Assembly (NCBI GenBank): GCA_963934855.1
Contig: CAWWAC010000002.1
Coordinates: forward strand, 1-64,000
Reading direction: 5' to 3'
DNA: 64,000 nucleotides
Source: MAG-120531 sp963934855
Lineage (GTDB): Bacteria > Bacteroidota > Bacteroidia > Flavobacteriales > Flavobacteriaceae
Shown: one piece after another, positions 1-9,613 of the stretch
Layout: every line of letters begins with the position of its first letter
How positions within the stretch are numbered: position 1 is the first letter of the stretch
Program-made: the position numbers and the translations under genes
The notes under the pieces: model-generated
What the model was told of the DNA's origin: nothing
The model's input: the letters and a program-made list of their open reading frames with translations, nothing else
Database searches by the model: none

Positions 1-2465
1 CTCCAGAAAAATCTTCTCCAGAAAAAGAAATTCCTGTAAAGGAAGTTTCTGTTCAGAAGCCAAAAGCGCCAGAATTAAAAATAGTAGCTCAAGCCCCTGT
101 GGAAGAAGCGCCTAAGAAAGTATTTCAGACACCAGAACCAGCTGTTGAAGCGCCTGTGATACCCACTGCAAAATTAGAAAAGGACCAAGAAGTGGCCGCT
201 CCAGAAAAAGCAGCGGCAACAGACAGCGAAACGCCAGTTATAAAAGAGGAGCTCCAAGATACAGACCAGCCAACAGGAACCTTTACTACTCAATACAAGA
301 AATTATCTGGGCCAAAAATTATGGGAGATAAAATTGATCTCACACAATTTAACAAGCCTAAGAAAAAGCCAGTGGCTTCTTCTAACAATGACAACGACAA
401 TAAAAAACGTCGTAAAAGAATTATAACGCCCTCTGCCGCTCCTGCTGCTGCTGGGGTTAAGCCAGGGGTGCCTAGTGCTCTAAGATTGAGAGGAACTGGT
501 CCAAGGGGTAAAGCGGCTGCTGCAGGCCCTCGCTTTTCTTCTGCTCCAAAAGCAGAGCCTACAGAAGAAGATGTTCAAAAGCAGGTAAGAGAGACGCTAG
601 AGAAATTACAAGGGAAATCTAAAAAAGGTAAAGGAGCTAAGTATCGTCGAGACAAGCGAGACAGTCATAGAGAGCAGACAGAAAAAGATTTAGAACAACA
701 AGAATTAGAAAGCAAAATCTTAAAAGTAACAGAGTTTGTTACTGCTAACGAGGTAGCTACCATGATGGATGTAAACACTACTCAGATTATTTCTGCTTGT
801 ATGTCTCTTGGAATTATGGTGACTATGAACCAACGTTTAGACGCTGAGACTCTCTCTATAGTTGCGGAAGAGTTTGGGTATCAGGTAGAATTTGTTAATG
901 CAGATGTTAAAGAGGCTATTGTAGAGATAGCAGATTTAGCAGAAGATTTATTAGAACGCGCTCCTATTGTTACGGTAATGGGTCACGTGGATCACGGTAA
1001 AACATCACTTTTAGATTATATCCGTAAGGAAAATGTAATTGCAGGCGAGAGCGGAGGAATTACTCAACACATTGGCGCGTACGGAGTTACTTTAGATAGC
1101 GGTCAAAAGATGGCTTTCTTAGACACGCCAGGTCACGAGGCATTTACGGCCATGCGTGCCCGTGGTGCTCAGGTCACAGATATCGCTATTATTGTAGTAG
1201 CAGCAGATGACGACATTATGCCGCAGACCAAAGAAGCCATTAGCCACGCCCAGGCTGCAGGAGTCCCTATTGTTTTCGCTATTAATAAGATTGATAGACC
1301 AGCAGCTAATCCAGAAAAAATTAAAGATGGATTGGCACAGATGAACCTATTAGTAGAAGACTGGGGTGGAAAAATCCAATCTCACGATATTTCTGCTAAG
1401 ACAGGTCAAGGGGTCAAAGAACTTTTGGAAAAAGTATTATTAGAAGCAGAGTTATTAGAATTAAAAGCCAATCCAAATAAGCGTGCAGCTGGGACTGTAG
1501 TAGAAGCCTTTTTAGATAAAGGTAGGGGATATGTATCTACCGTATTGGTTCAATCTGGAACCCTTAAAATAGGTGACTATGTATTAGCGGGAACCTGCAG
1601 TGGTAAAATAAAGGCCATGCAAGATGAGAGAGGACAAATTGTTTTGGAAGCTGGGCCCTCTACACCCATATCTATTTTAGGTTTGGATGGAGCCCCACAA
1701 GCAGGAGATAAATTTAATGTGCTAGAGGACGAACGTGAGGCCAAGCAAATAGCCACCAAACGCTCTCAGTTAATGCGTGAACAGTCTGTAAGGACTCAGC
1801 GTCATATTACTTTAGATGAGATAGGAAGGCGTATTGCACTTGGAGACTTTAAAGAGCTTAATGTGATTCTTAAAGGAGACGTAGATGGCTCAGTAGAAGC
1901 GCTAACAGATTCATTCCAGAAATTATCAACAGATGAAATTCAGGTAAATATTATTCACAAAGGAGTAGGACCTATCACGGAATCTGACGTATTGTTGGCT
2001 TCTGCTTCTGATGCTATTATTATTGGATTTAACGTAAGACCAATGGGTAATGCCAGGTCTATTGCAGACAAGGAAGAAATAGATATCCGTATGTATTCTA
2101 TTATCTATGACGCTATTAATGAGCTTAAAGATGCCATGGAGGGCATGCTTTCTCCAGAAATGAAAGAAGAAATTTCAGGAACAGCAGAGATTAGAGAAAC
2201 TTTTAAAATTTCTAAGGTGGGAACTATTGCAGGTTGTATGGTGCTTACTGGTAAAATCTTTAGAAACTCTAATATTAGACTTATTAGAGATGGGGTAGTT
2301 ATTCATACAGGAACACTTTCTTCATTAAAACGCTTTAAAGATGACGCTAAAGAGGTTGCTAAAGGCTACGATTGTGGATTGCAAGTTAAGAACTACAATG
2401 ACATTGTAGAGTTAGACATACTGGAGGCTTTCCAAGAAGTAGCAGTGAAGAAGAAATTAAAATAA
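1..2465 (+). CDS. infB: Translation initiation factor IF-2, 5' end missing
   Basis: IF-2 is the GTPase that brings initiator tRNA to the 30S subunit and promotes 50S joining. The frame is open from base 3, so the gene begins upstream of the window; the GTG at 99 is only the first start-like codon inside it. About 820 residues are visible. The first 230 are a charged, Lys/Glu/Pro/Ala-rich linker of low complexity, as in other Bacteroidota IF-2. The IF2_N helix bundle follows (about 700-900), then the GTPase with G1 GHVDHGKT (981-1004), G3 DTPGH (from 1122) and G4 NKID (1284-1295), then the beta-barrel domains and the C-terminal IF2 domain that binds fMet-tRNA. The gene ends in a hairpin terminator shared with the converging SPOR gene. 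The identity is certain; only the N-terminus is unseen. Confidence 0.97.
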   Translation, partial: PEKSSPEKEIPVKEVSVQKPKAPELKIVAQAPVEEAPKKVFQTPEPAVEAPVIPTAKLEKDQEVAAPEKAAATDSETPVIKEELQDTDQPTGTFTTQYKKLSGPKIMGDKIDLTQFNKPKKKPVASSNNDNDNKKRRKRIITPSAAPAAAGVKPGVPSALRLRGTGPRGKAAAAGPRFSSAPKAEPTEEDVQKQVRETLEKLQGKSKKGKGAKYRRDKRDSHREQTEKDLEQQELESKILKVTEFVTANEVATMMDVNTTQIISACMSLGIMVTMNQRLDAETLSIVAEEFGYQVEFVNADVKEAIVEIADLAEDLLERAPIVTVMGHVDHGKTSLLDYIRKENVIAGESGGITQHIGAYGVTLDSGQKMAFLDTPGHEAFTAMRARGAQVTDIAIIVVAADDDIMPQTKEAISHAQAAGVPIVFAINKIDRPAANPEKIKDGLAQMNLLVEDWGGKIQSHDISAKTGQGVKELLEKVLLEAELLELKANPNKRAAGTVVEAFLDKGRGYVSTVLVQSGTLKIGDYVLAGTCSGKIKAMQDERGQIVLEAGPSTPISILGLDGAPQAGDKFNVLEDEREAKQIATKRSQLMREQSVRTQRHITLDEIGRRIALGDFKELNVILKGDVDGSVEALTDSFQKLSTDEIQVNIIHKGVGPITESDVLLASASDAIIIGFNVRPMGNARSIADKEEIDIRMYSIIYDAINELKDAMEGMLSPEMKEEISGTAEIRETFKISKVGTIAGCMVLTGKIFRNSNIRLIRDGVVIHTGTLSSLKRFKDDAKEVAKGYDCGLQVKNYNDIVELDILEAFQEVAVKKKLK

Positions 2466-2491
2466 GAGGAGGCCTAAAGGCCGATGTACAT

Positions 2492-2524
2492 AAAAAAAGG
2501 AGCTCGAATAGAGCTCCTTTTTTT
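2492..2524. terminator. Bidirectional intrinsic terminator between infB and the SPOR gene
   Basis: A seven-base stem GGAGCTC/GAGCTCC with a five-base loop (2499-2517) is flanked by an A-run on the left and a T-run on the right. It can therefore end transcription from either converging gene. Confidence 0.85.
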
Positions 2525-2544
2525 ATGTTTCAAAGTGGTGGTAG

Positions 2545-2949
2545 TTATTGGTCCTTTTGAATGTGTTGAGGCTTTAATAATACTGCATTTTTATATTTTT
2601 TTCTCACAGCAATAAGCATGCGTTCAGCTTCTAAGCGTGTTTTAAAATTGCCAATTCTAAGTCTAAAGCTAGGAGACTCAAAATCTATACTGTTGGGCCA
2701 GTCAGAAAATGACTTATCTAGGTTTTTTAAAGTTTCATTGGCGGTGGCTAAAGAGCCAGAAACAATTTGAATGCGATAGTCTCCTTTGGCTTTATTGTAA
2801 TTAATATAAGCTTCTAAGAGTTCGGCATGCTTTTCCTTTGTATTTAAGACCAAACTGTCTCTAATGACATCAGAAATAGTTTCTTGTGCTTTAGAAAGAG
2901 CTGAAGTGCAAGCTAAAAAAGAGAGAAAAAAATATTTTTTATATCTCAT
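2545..2949 (-). CDS. Small exported SPOR-domain protein
   Basis: This 134-residue protein has an N-terminal signal peptide (basic MRYKK, hydrophobic stretch, likely cut after SKA near residue 21). Its C-terminal half (about 58-125) has the SPOR pattern: YRIQIVSGS, later FRLRIGNFKTRLEAE and a final K-N-A-V-L-L strand. SPOR domains bind denuded glycan strands of peptidoglycan, and such small periplasmic SPOR proteins are common in flavobacteria. No enzymatic domain is visible. It converges on infB and diverges from actA. A role in cell-envelope maintenance is inferred from the domain only. Confidence 0.8.
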   Translation of the reverse strand: MRYKKYFFLSFLACTSALSKAQETISDVIRDSLVLNTKEKHAELLEAYINYNKAKGDYRIQIVSGSLATANETLKNLDKSFSDWPNSIDFESPSFRLRIGNFKTRLEAERMLIAVRKKYKNAVLLKPQHIQKDQ

Positions 2950-2992
2950 TTGTACATTATTTTATATTTAATAAAGGTAACTTATTACAAAT

Positions 2993-3000
2993 CAAAGCTA
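2993..3000 (-). promoter_or_regulatory. Possible -7 box of the SPOR gene
   Basis: On the minus strand the sequence reads TAGCTTTG, a match to the Bacteroidota TAnnTTTG box, 43 bases upstream of the start codon. No TTG element is seen at the proper spacing. Confidence 0.35.
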
Positions 3001-3079
3001 AAAAAAAGTACTTATTTAGAATTATTATAAATTAGTAAAATCTACATTGAATAGACTTAATAAAATAAGTTCTATGTCG

Positions 3080-3087
3080 TATTTTTG
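3080..3087 (+). promoter_or_regulatory. Possible -7 box of the act-cox operon
   Basis: TATTTTTG matches TAnnTTTG and lies 85 bases upstream of the actA start. The nearest upstream TTG (3047-3049) is 30 bases away, longer than usual, so the assignment is tentative. The implied leader of about 80 nt shows no strong hairpin. Confidence 0.45.
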
Positions 3088-3172
3088 TGCTCAAATTAAG
3101 GTAAGGTGTTGATACTTTAAAACACAAGCTATAACACTCGTACCAAACCTGAAGCTTACAACTGTACACAAT

Positions 3173-4495
3173 ATGAAAAAGGTGACATACCGCAATCAGA
3201 TTTCTTCATTTTTAGGGTTCTTATTAGTGGCATTAATGCTGCTTCCCGTATCTCTTTCTGCTCAAGACCAGCCAGCTGGTGATCCTGTAAAGGGTAAGCA
3301 ATTGTTCAATCAGAATTGTGCAGCCTGTCACGCTCTTAATAGGAAAATGACTGGACCGGCTCTTGCTGGTGTAACCGCTCGTTATGACGGAGACAAAGAG
3401 TGGTTGTATGCATGGATTAAAAATAACCAAAGCTTAATTAAAGCTGGAGACGAGCGTGCCCTGGCTATTTACAACGAGTACAATCAGGCCGCTATGAACG
3501 CCTTTCCTACGCTTAGCAATGAAGATATTGACAATATTTTAGCCTATACAGACGAGCCTGCGCCAGCGCCAGCGCCGGCCGCAGCCGGAGTAGCTGGTGC
3601 TGTGGCTCCCACGGCAGTGGGTTCTAGAATTTCTAATGAACTCATTCTTAGTGTGCTATTATTGGTGTTTGGACTTTTGGCAATGATGTTGTTCTTAGTG
3701 AACAAAACTCTTAGAAGTATTGCAACTGCTAACGGAGTGGTTTACGAAAGAGAAATAGCTGAAAAGCGCATGCCTATTTGGTTGGCCTTTGCCAAAAATC
3801 AATTCTTAGTTTTGGTGACTGTTGTTTTCCTACTCTTATCTAGCGCCTATTACATATATGGTTATCTAATGCAAATAGGAGTTGATCAAGGTTATGCTCC
3901 AGTACAACCTATTCACTATTCACACAGAATTCATGCAGGAAACAATGAAATTCAATGTACTTATTGCCACTCTTCTGCTAGAGTATCTAAGCACTCAGGA
4001 ATACCTTCATTAAATGTGTGTATGAACTGCCACAAGTCTATTTATGAGTACAAAGGAAACCCAGAGGGACCTTCTCAGGAAGATTTAGCAAACGGCTACA
4101 CCAATGAGTTTTATACCAAAGAAATTAAAAAGCTATACAAAGCGGTAGGCTGGGATGAGGAAGGCCAGAAATACACTGGTGAAAGCCAGCCTGTAGAGTG
4201 GGTAAGAATTCATAACCTACCAGATTTCGCATATTTTAATCACTCTCAGCATGTGTCTGTTGCAGGAGTTTCGTGTCAAACCTGTCACGGCCCTGTAGAA
4301 GAAATGGAGATCATGTACCAATACAGTCCTCTTACAATGGGTTGGTGTATTAACTGTCACAGAGAAACAAATGTGAAAGTAGAAGGAAATGCTTACTACG
4401 AGAAAATTCACGAGGCCTTATCTAAGAAATACGGTGTAGAGAATTTGACTGCCGCTCAAATGGGTGGTTTGGAATGTGGTAAATGTCACTATTAA
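3173..4495 (+). CDS. actA: Alternative complex III subunit ActA, multiheme cytochrome c with an extra N-terminal monoheme domain
   Basis: ActA is the heme-bearing periplasmic subunit of alternative complex III (ACIII), which oxidises quinol and hands electrons to the terminal oxidase. The 440-residue product has a signal peptide ending near SLSA-Q (30). A monoheme cytochrome c domain follows with CAACH at 49-53 and a likely distal Met near 108. Then come a Pro/Ala linker (129-150), two membrane segments (about 156-177 and 209-234), and a domain with five further CxxCH motifs at 262, 283, 368, 392 and 435; the last lies one residue from the C-terminus. Classical ActA is pentaheme, so this is an ActA fused to a class I cytochrome c domain. 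It is the first gene of actABCDEF-coxBA, with 34 bases to actB. Confidence 0.93.
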   Translation: MKKVTYRNQISSFLGFLLVALMLLPVSLSAQDQPAGDPVKGKQLFNQNCAACHALNRKMTGPALAGVTARYDGDKEWLYAWIKNNQSLIKAGDERALAIYNEYNQAAMNAFPTLSNEDIDNILAYTDEPAPAPAPAAAGVAGAVAPTAVGSRISNELILSVLLLVFGLLAMMLFLVNKTLRSIATANGVVYEREIAEKRMPIWLAFAKNQFLVLVTVVFLLLSSAYYIYGYLMQIGVDQGYAPVQPIHYSHRIHAGNNEIQCTYCHSSARVSKHSGIPSLNVCMNCHKSIYEYKGNPEGPSQEDLANGYTNEFYTKEIKKLYKAVGWDEEGQKYTGESQPVEWVRIHNLPDFAYFNHSQHVSVAGVSCQTCHGPVEEMEIMYQYSPLTMGWCINCHRETNVKVEGNAYYEKIHEALSKKYGVENLTAAQMGGLECGKCHY

Positions 4496-4529
4496 GATTT
4501 TAGTTAAAAGATAATTCAGAGATAATCAT

Positions 4530-7500
4530 ATGTCATCAAACAAGAAATATTGGAAGAGTGAAGCAGAACTTTCTGCTAATGATTCCATGATTGAGACGCT
4601 AAAACAAAATGAGTTTGTAGAGCGAATTCCAACTGGGGAATTTTTATCGGACAAACAAGCTCTTTCAAGCAGTAATACCAACAGAAGAGATTTCTTAAAG
4701 TACGTAGGTTTTAGTACTGCAGCTGCCTCATTGGCAGCTTGTGAAGGGCCTGTGATTAAGTCTATTCCTTATGTGGTGCAGCCAGAGCAAATTATTCCTG
4801 GAGTGGCTAACTTTTACGCTACCACTATTGCTAATGGCTTTGATTTCACTTCTATTTTAGTTAAAACTAGAGAGGGAAGGCCTATTAAGGTTGAAAACAA
4901 TACAGACGCAGCTGTTAAAGGAATTGCCAACGCAAGGGTTCAGGCTTCAGTTTTGTCGTTATACGACAGCAATAGATTACAAGGGCCACTTTCTGCAGCT
5001 GAACCTACAGAGTGGAATACCATAGACGCAGCTGTAATTGCTCAGTTAGCTGCAACAAAGGTTGCGGGGAAAAAAGTAGTTTTCTTAACCCAGACATATG
5101 CCAGCCCCAGTACTCATAAGTTAGTAGCTGAATTTGCTGCAGTTCAAGGAAATGTAACGCATATTACTTATGACGCTGTTTCTGAATCTGCTGCACTTGA
5201 TGCTTTTGAAGCCTTAACTGGAGAGCGTGCTTTGGCAGACTACCATTTTGACAAAGCAGCTGTGATTGTTTCTTTTGCCGCAGACTTCTTGGGAGATTGG
5301 CAAGGAGGAGGTTATGATGCTGGTTATGCTAAAGGACGTGTGCCTATTGCTGGGAAAATGTCTCAGCATTTTCAATTTGAATCTAATATGACCTTATCTG
5401 GTGCAGCAGCAGACAAGCGAGTGCCCTCTAATTCTGCACAACAAGCTCAGGCTTTAGCAGCTTTATATGATCTAGTAAGTGGTGGGACTACCTCAGTTTT
5501 ACTTCCAGAAAAAATAATGTCAGCAGTACAAGCAGCAGCAAAAGCCATTTCAAAAGCGGGTACAGAAGCTGTAGTGGTAACAGGCTTGGAAAGTTTAGCG
5601 GCACAATCTTTAGTTTTGGCATTGAATATGAAAATTCAAAGTACTGCTTTAGATATAGCAGCTCCAAAATATGTGCGTCAAGGAAATCATGCAGCAGTGC
5701 AGTCTCTTGTTAAGGAGATGGAAGCTGGTGAAATTGGACTTCTTGTTACAGATGGTGTAAACCCAGTGTACAGCTTACCAAACGGAGTTCAGTTTAAAAA
5801 TGCCTTGTCTAAAGTAGGTATGAGCCTTGCTTTTTCTATGCTTCCAAATGAGACTACTCAGGCGGTTCAGTATGTGGGAGCAGCTTCTCATTATTTAGAG
5901 TCATGGGGTGATGTTTCTTTAAAGAAAGGGCACTACAGTCTTACACAACCTACTATTAAAGAATTATTTGATACGCGTCAATTCCAAACAGCTCTTATGA
6001 ACTGGGCTGGAATAGATGGCAGTTATTACGATTATATTAAGAACAATTGGGAAGCTACTGTATTGGGACAGTCTACTTGGAACCAGGCGTTGCACGATGG
6101 TGTTTTTGAAGGAACAGCGACAGCTACCTTGCCCATTGCAGATTCAGATATTGTAACCGCTTTGCAAGTTTTAAAAAATACCAAGGCTCCAGAAATGGAA
6201 TTAGTGCTGTACACCAAAACGGGAATGGGAGATGGCCAAGAAGCAAACAACCCATGGTTACAAGAGTTTCCAGATCCTATTACAAGGGTGTCTTGGGACA
6301 ACTACGCTACCGTTTCTAAAGCAGACGCAGCCCGCTTGGGATTAGTGAACGAAAATGTAGCTAATGGTGGTATGGACGGAAGTTATGTATCCTTAGAAGT
6401 AAATGGGGTGTCTCTTGAAGGTGTTCCTGTTATCATACAACCAGGGCAAGCATTAGGAACTGTTGGTTTGGCTCTTGGGTACGGAAAGACAGTTGGTTTA
6501 AAAGAGCAAATGCAAGTAGGGGTGAACGCCTTTTCCCTGTATCAAAACTTTTCAAAAACTCAGAAAGTTTCTGTGTCAAAATCTGCTGGCAACCATGAGT
6601 TTGCCTGTGTGCAATTGCACAAGACTCTTATGGGGCGCGGAGACATTATTAAGGAAACTACTTTAGAGATATTCAATACAAAAGAGGCTTCCTATTGGAA
6701 CCCTCAACCTATGGTTTCCTTAGACCACCAAGAGGTAGAAGCTACTTCTGTAGATCTTTGGGAGTCATTTGATAGGTCTATTGGACATCACTTTAACCTG
6801 TCTATAGATTTAAACGCATGTACCGGATGTGGTGCTTGTGTGATAGCTTGCCATGCAGAGAACAACGTTCCTGTTGTTGGAAAAGAAGAAGTTAGAAAGT
6901 CTAGAGATATGCACTGGTTGCGTATTGATAGGTATTATTCTTCAGAAGACACCTTTGAAGGTGACAATGAGAAAAAAGACAATTTTGATGGTCTAACTGG
7001 TGAAAAAGGGTCTTTAGGTGGCTTTGGGGAATTAGAAGATCCTTCTGCCAACCCTCAAGTAGCATTCCAGCCCGTAATGTGCCAACATTGTAACCACGCA
7101 CCATGTGAGACAGTTTGTCCTGTGGCTGCTACAACGCACTCTAGACAGGGCCAAAATCACATGGCTTACAACCGTTGTGTAGGAACTAGATACTGTGCCA
7201 ATAACTGTCCTTATAAAGTGAGAAGATTTAACTGGTTCTTGTATAACAACAACGATGAGTTTGACTATCACATGAATAATGATTTAGGAAAAATGGTGGT
7301 AAACCCAGACGTAAACGTACGTTCAAGAGGGGTGATGGAAAAATGTTCTATGTGTATTCAAAAAACACAGAAAACTATTCTTGACGCTAAGAGAGACGGA
7401 CGTGTTATTAAAGACGGAGAGTTCCAAACGGCTTGTTCTTCAGCTTGTGGAAACGGGGCTATGGCATTTGGAGATATCAATGACACAACCTCTAAGGTAG

Positions 7501-7604
7501 CCGTATTAAAAGACAGTGACCGCATGTATCATTTATTAGAGCATGTAGGAACTAAGCCAAATGTTATTTACCATGTAAAAGTACGTAACACAACAGAAGC
7601 ATAA
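4530..7604 (+). CDS. actB: Alternative complex III subunit ActB, iron-sulfur protein with a molybdoenzyme-like domain
   Basis: ActB is the large peripheral subunit of ACIII. The first 750 of 1024 residues resemble the molybdopterin-binding catalytic subunit of the CISM family, which in ACIII carries no cofactor. The last 270 form a four-cluster-type ferredoxin subunit fused to it. Cysteine motifs include CTGCGACVIAC (from 764), CQHCNHAPCETVCP (from 851), a CxxxxxCxxxC group near 880 and CSMC near 939. A twin-arginine signal, NRRDFLK (51-57), sits unusually deep. It is followed by a small-residue stretch and LAAC, with Cys71 as a likely lipidated residue, in line with the lipid-anchored ActB known from Flavobacterium johnsoniae. 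Export is presumably Tat-dependent, after folding. Confidence 0.95.
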   Translation: MSSNKKYWKSEAELSANDSMIETLKQNEFVERIPTGEFLSDKQALSSSNTNRRDFLKYVGFSTAAASLAACEGPVIKSIPYVVQPEQIIPGVANFYATTIANGFDFTSILVKTREGRPIKVENNTDAAVKGIANARVQASVLSLYDSNRLQGPLSAAEPTEWNTIDAAVIAQLAATKVAGKKVVFLTQTYASPSTHKLVAEFAAVQGNVTHITYDAVSESAALDAFEALTGERALADYHFDKAAVIVSFAADFLGDWQGGGYDAGYAKGRVPIAGKMSQHFQFESNMTLSGAAADKRVPSNSAQQAQALAALYDLVSGGTTSVLLPEKIMSAVQAAAKAISKAGTEAVVVTGLESLAAQSLVLALNMKIQSTALDIAAPKYVRQGNHAAVQSLVKEMEAGEIGLLVTDGVNPVYSLPNGVQFKNALSKVGMSLAFSMLPNETTQAVQYVGAASHYLESWGDVSLKKGHYSLTQPTIKELFDTRQFQTALMNWAGIDGSYYDYIKNNWEATVLGQSTWNQALHDGVFEGTATATLPIADSDIVTALQVLKNTKAPEMELVLYTKTGMGDGQEANNPWLQEFPDPITRVSWDNYATVSKADAARLGLVNENVANGGMDGSYVSLEVNGVSLEGVPVIIQPGQALGTVGLALGYGKTVGLKEQMQVGVNAFSLYQNFSKTQKVSVSKSAGNHEFACVQLHKTLMGRGDIIKETTLEIFNTKEASYWNPQPMVSLDHQEVEATSVDLWESFDRSIGHHFNLSIDLNACTGCGACVIACHAENNVPVVGKEEVRKSRDMHWLRIDRYYSSEDTFEGDNEKKDNFDGLTGEKGSLGGFGELEDPSANPQVAFQPVMCQHCNHAPCETVCPVAATTHSRQGQNHMAYNRCVGTRYCANNCPYKVRRFNWFLYNNNDEFDYHMNNDLGKMVVNPDVNVRSRGVMEKCSMCIQKTQKTILDAKRDGRVIKDGEFQTACSSACGNGAMAFGDINDTTSKVAVLKDSDRMYHLLEHVGTKPNVIYHVKVRNTTEA

Positions 7605-7637
7605 CAATTATAAAGGAACATAACAAGACTATAAATT

Positions 7638-9077
7638 ATGGCGTCGCATTACGAAGCACCTATACGGAAACCACTCGTTATTGGAGACAAAGGATACCAC
7701 GATGTAACCTTGGACATTGCAGCTCCTATAGAGGGTAAAGCTAACAAACAATGGTGGATTGCATTTTCAATTGCCCTAGTTGCATTTTCATGGGGGTTGG
7801 GTTGTATTATATACACCGTTTCCACTGGAATTGGAACCTGGGGTCTGAACAAGACCGTAGGTTGGGCTTGGGATATCACCAACTTTGTTTGGTGGGTAGG
7901 TATTGGCCACGCTGGTACCCTGATCTCTGCTGTGCTATTACTCTTTAGGCAAAAATGGCGCATGGCTATTAACCGTTCTGCGGAAGCCATGACTATTTTC
8001 TCTGTTGTTCAAGCGGGTTTATTCCCAATTATACACATGGGGCGTCCTTGGTTGGCCTATTGGGTATTGCCTATTCCAAATCAGTTTGGTTCTTTATGGG
8101 TAAATTTCAACTCTCCTTTACTTTGGGACGTATTTGCAATTTCTACTTACTTATCTGTATCACTAGTTTTCTGGTGGACCGGTCTTTTGCCAGATTTTGC
8201 TATGATCAGAGACAGGGCAGTAAAGCCTTTTCAGAAAAAAATATACAGTTTATTGAGTTTTGGTTGGTCTGGACGCGCCAAAGATTGGCAGCGTTTTGAA
8301 GAAGTTTCTTTGGTTTTAGCTGGTTTAGCTACCCCATTAGTTCTTTCTGTTCACACCATTGTATCGTTTGACTTTGCTACATCCGTTATTCCAGGATGGC
8401 ACACTACTATATTCCCTCCGTATTTTGTGGCAGGGGCCATTTTCTCTGGTTTTGCTATGGTAAACACCCTTCTTATTATTATGAGAAAGGTGTCTAACTT
8501 AGAGGACTATATTACAGTACAGCATATAGAGCTTATGAATATTGTAATTATGATTACGGGTTCTATTGTTGGCTGCGCCTATATTACTGAATTATTTATG
8601 GCATGGTACTCTGGGGTAGAATACGAACAGTACGCTTTTTTAAACAGAGCTACAGGACCTTACGCATGGGCCTATTGGGCAATGATGACGTGTAATGTAT
8701 TTTCACCACAACTTATGTGGTCTAAGCGCCTTAGAACTTCTATTATGTTCTCTTTTGGTATTTCCATAGTAGTGAACATAGGAATGTGGTTTGAGCGTTT
8801 TGTAATTATTGTAACTTCACTGCACAGAGATTACCTCCCTTCTTCATGGACCATGTTCTCACCTACCTTTGTAGATATAGGTATTTTTATAGGTACCATA
8901 GGATTTTTCTTTGTTTTGTTCCTGTTATACGCGAGAACTTTTCCAGTGATTGCTCAGGCAGAGGTAAAAACTATATTAAAGTCTTCAGGGGATAGATATA
9001 AGAAACTAAGAGAAGCAGGAAAGCCGCTGTATGAAATAGCAGACATCAATTCATCTAACACTAAAAAGAATCTATAG
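7638..9077 (+). CDS. actC: Alternative complex III subunit ActC, NrfD/PsrC-like membrane protein
   Basis: This 479-residue polytopic membrane protein of the NrfD/PsrC family has about ten hydrophobic segments, beginning near residue 40. Family features are visible: an AWDITNFVWWVGIGHAG segment, GRPWLAYW, and a late segment containing WFERFVII. In ACIII this subunit holds the menaquinol site and a putative proton half-channel, passing electrons to the ActB clusters. It lies between actB and actD, with only one base to actD, which suggests coupled translation. The length agrees with ACIII ActC rather than the shorter NrfD of nitrite reductases. Confidence 0.95.
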   Translation: MASHYEAPIRKPLVIGDKGYHDVTLDIAAPIEGKANKQWWIAFSIALVAFSWGLGCIIYTVSTGIGTWGLNKTVGWAWDITNFVWWVGIGHAGTLISAVLLLFRQKWRMAINRSAEAMTIFSVVQAGLFPIIHMGRPWLAYWVLPIPNQFGSLWVNFNSPLLWDVFAISTYLSVSLVFWWTGLLPDFAMIRDRAVKPFQKKIYSLLSFGWSGRAKDWQRFEEVSLVLAGLATPLVLSVHTIVSFDFATSVIPGWHTTIFPPYFVAGAIFSGFAMVNTLLIIMRKVSNLEDYITVQHIELMNIVIMITGSIVGCAYITELFMAWYSGVEYEQYAFLNRATGPYAWAYWAMMTCNVFSPQLMWSKRLRTSIMFSFGISIVVNIGMWFERFVIIVTSLHRDYLPSSWTMFSPTFVDIGIFIGTIGFFFVLFLLYARTFPVIAQAEVKTILKSSGDRYKKLREAGKPLYEIADINSSNTKKNL

Positions 9078-9078
9078 T

Positions 9079-9600
9079 ATGGCAAATAAATTTATACATG
9101 CGCTTTACAATGATGACGATGTGCTCATGTTAGCCGTTAAGAAAGTGAAGGCAGCAAAACATCACATAGAAGAGGTGTTTTGTCCTTTTCCTGTTCACGG
9201 ACTAGACAAGGCTATGGGTTTAGCACCTACTAGAATTGCAATCACCGCATTTATGTATGGTTTAGTAGGATTAGCAGTTTCCATTACTATGATGAACTAT
9301 ATAATGATTGAAGATTGGCCCATGGACATTGGAGGTAAACCTAGCTTTTCTTATATAGAAAACATGCCAGCCTTTGTTCCAATTATGTTTGAGCTTACTG
9401 TATTTTTTGCAGCACACCTCATGGTGATTACTTTTTATATGAGAAGTAGGCTATGGCCTTTCAAAAAAGCAGAGAATCCAGACCTGCGCACTACCGATGA
9501 TCTTTTTTTAATGGAGATTGAAATCCATAATAATGAAGAAGCTCTTCAGGCGCTACTTGCAGACACTGGAGCAGTAGAAATTAAAGTTTTTCAAAAGTAG
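9079..9600 (+). CDS. actD: Alternative complex III subunit ActD (DUF3341)
   Basis: A 173-residue protein with a cytoplasmic N-terminal ferredoxin-like part beginning after MANKFIHALYND and containing KAAKHHIEEVFCPFPVHGLD, a pattern typical of DUF3341. Two membrane helices follow (about 56-78 and 105-125). ActD has no cofactor; in ACIII structures it packs beside ActC and ActF. It follows actC almost immediately and is separated from actE by 13 bases. Assignment rests on order, length and the FCPFPVHG motif. Confidence 0.93.
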   Translation: MANKFIHALYNDDDVLMLAVKKVKAAKHHIEEVFCPFPVHGLDKAMGLAPTRIAITAFMYGLVGLAVSITMMNYIMIEDWPMDIGGKPSFSYIENMPAFVPIMFELTVFFAAHLMVITFYMRSRLWPFKKAENPDLRTTDDLFLMEIEIHNNEEALQALLADTGAVEIKVFQK

Positions 9601-9613
9601 ATTACATACTATT

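Noticed and set aside
7649..7990. A 113-codon minus-strand frame inside actC, and similar frames inside actB, coxA, trkH and mscS
   Set aside because: All are shadows of strongly conserved membrane-protein genes and show no signals of their own.
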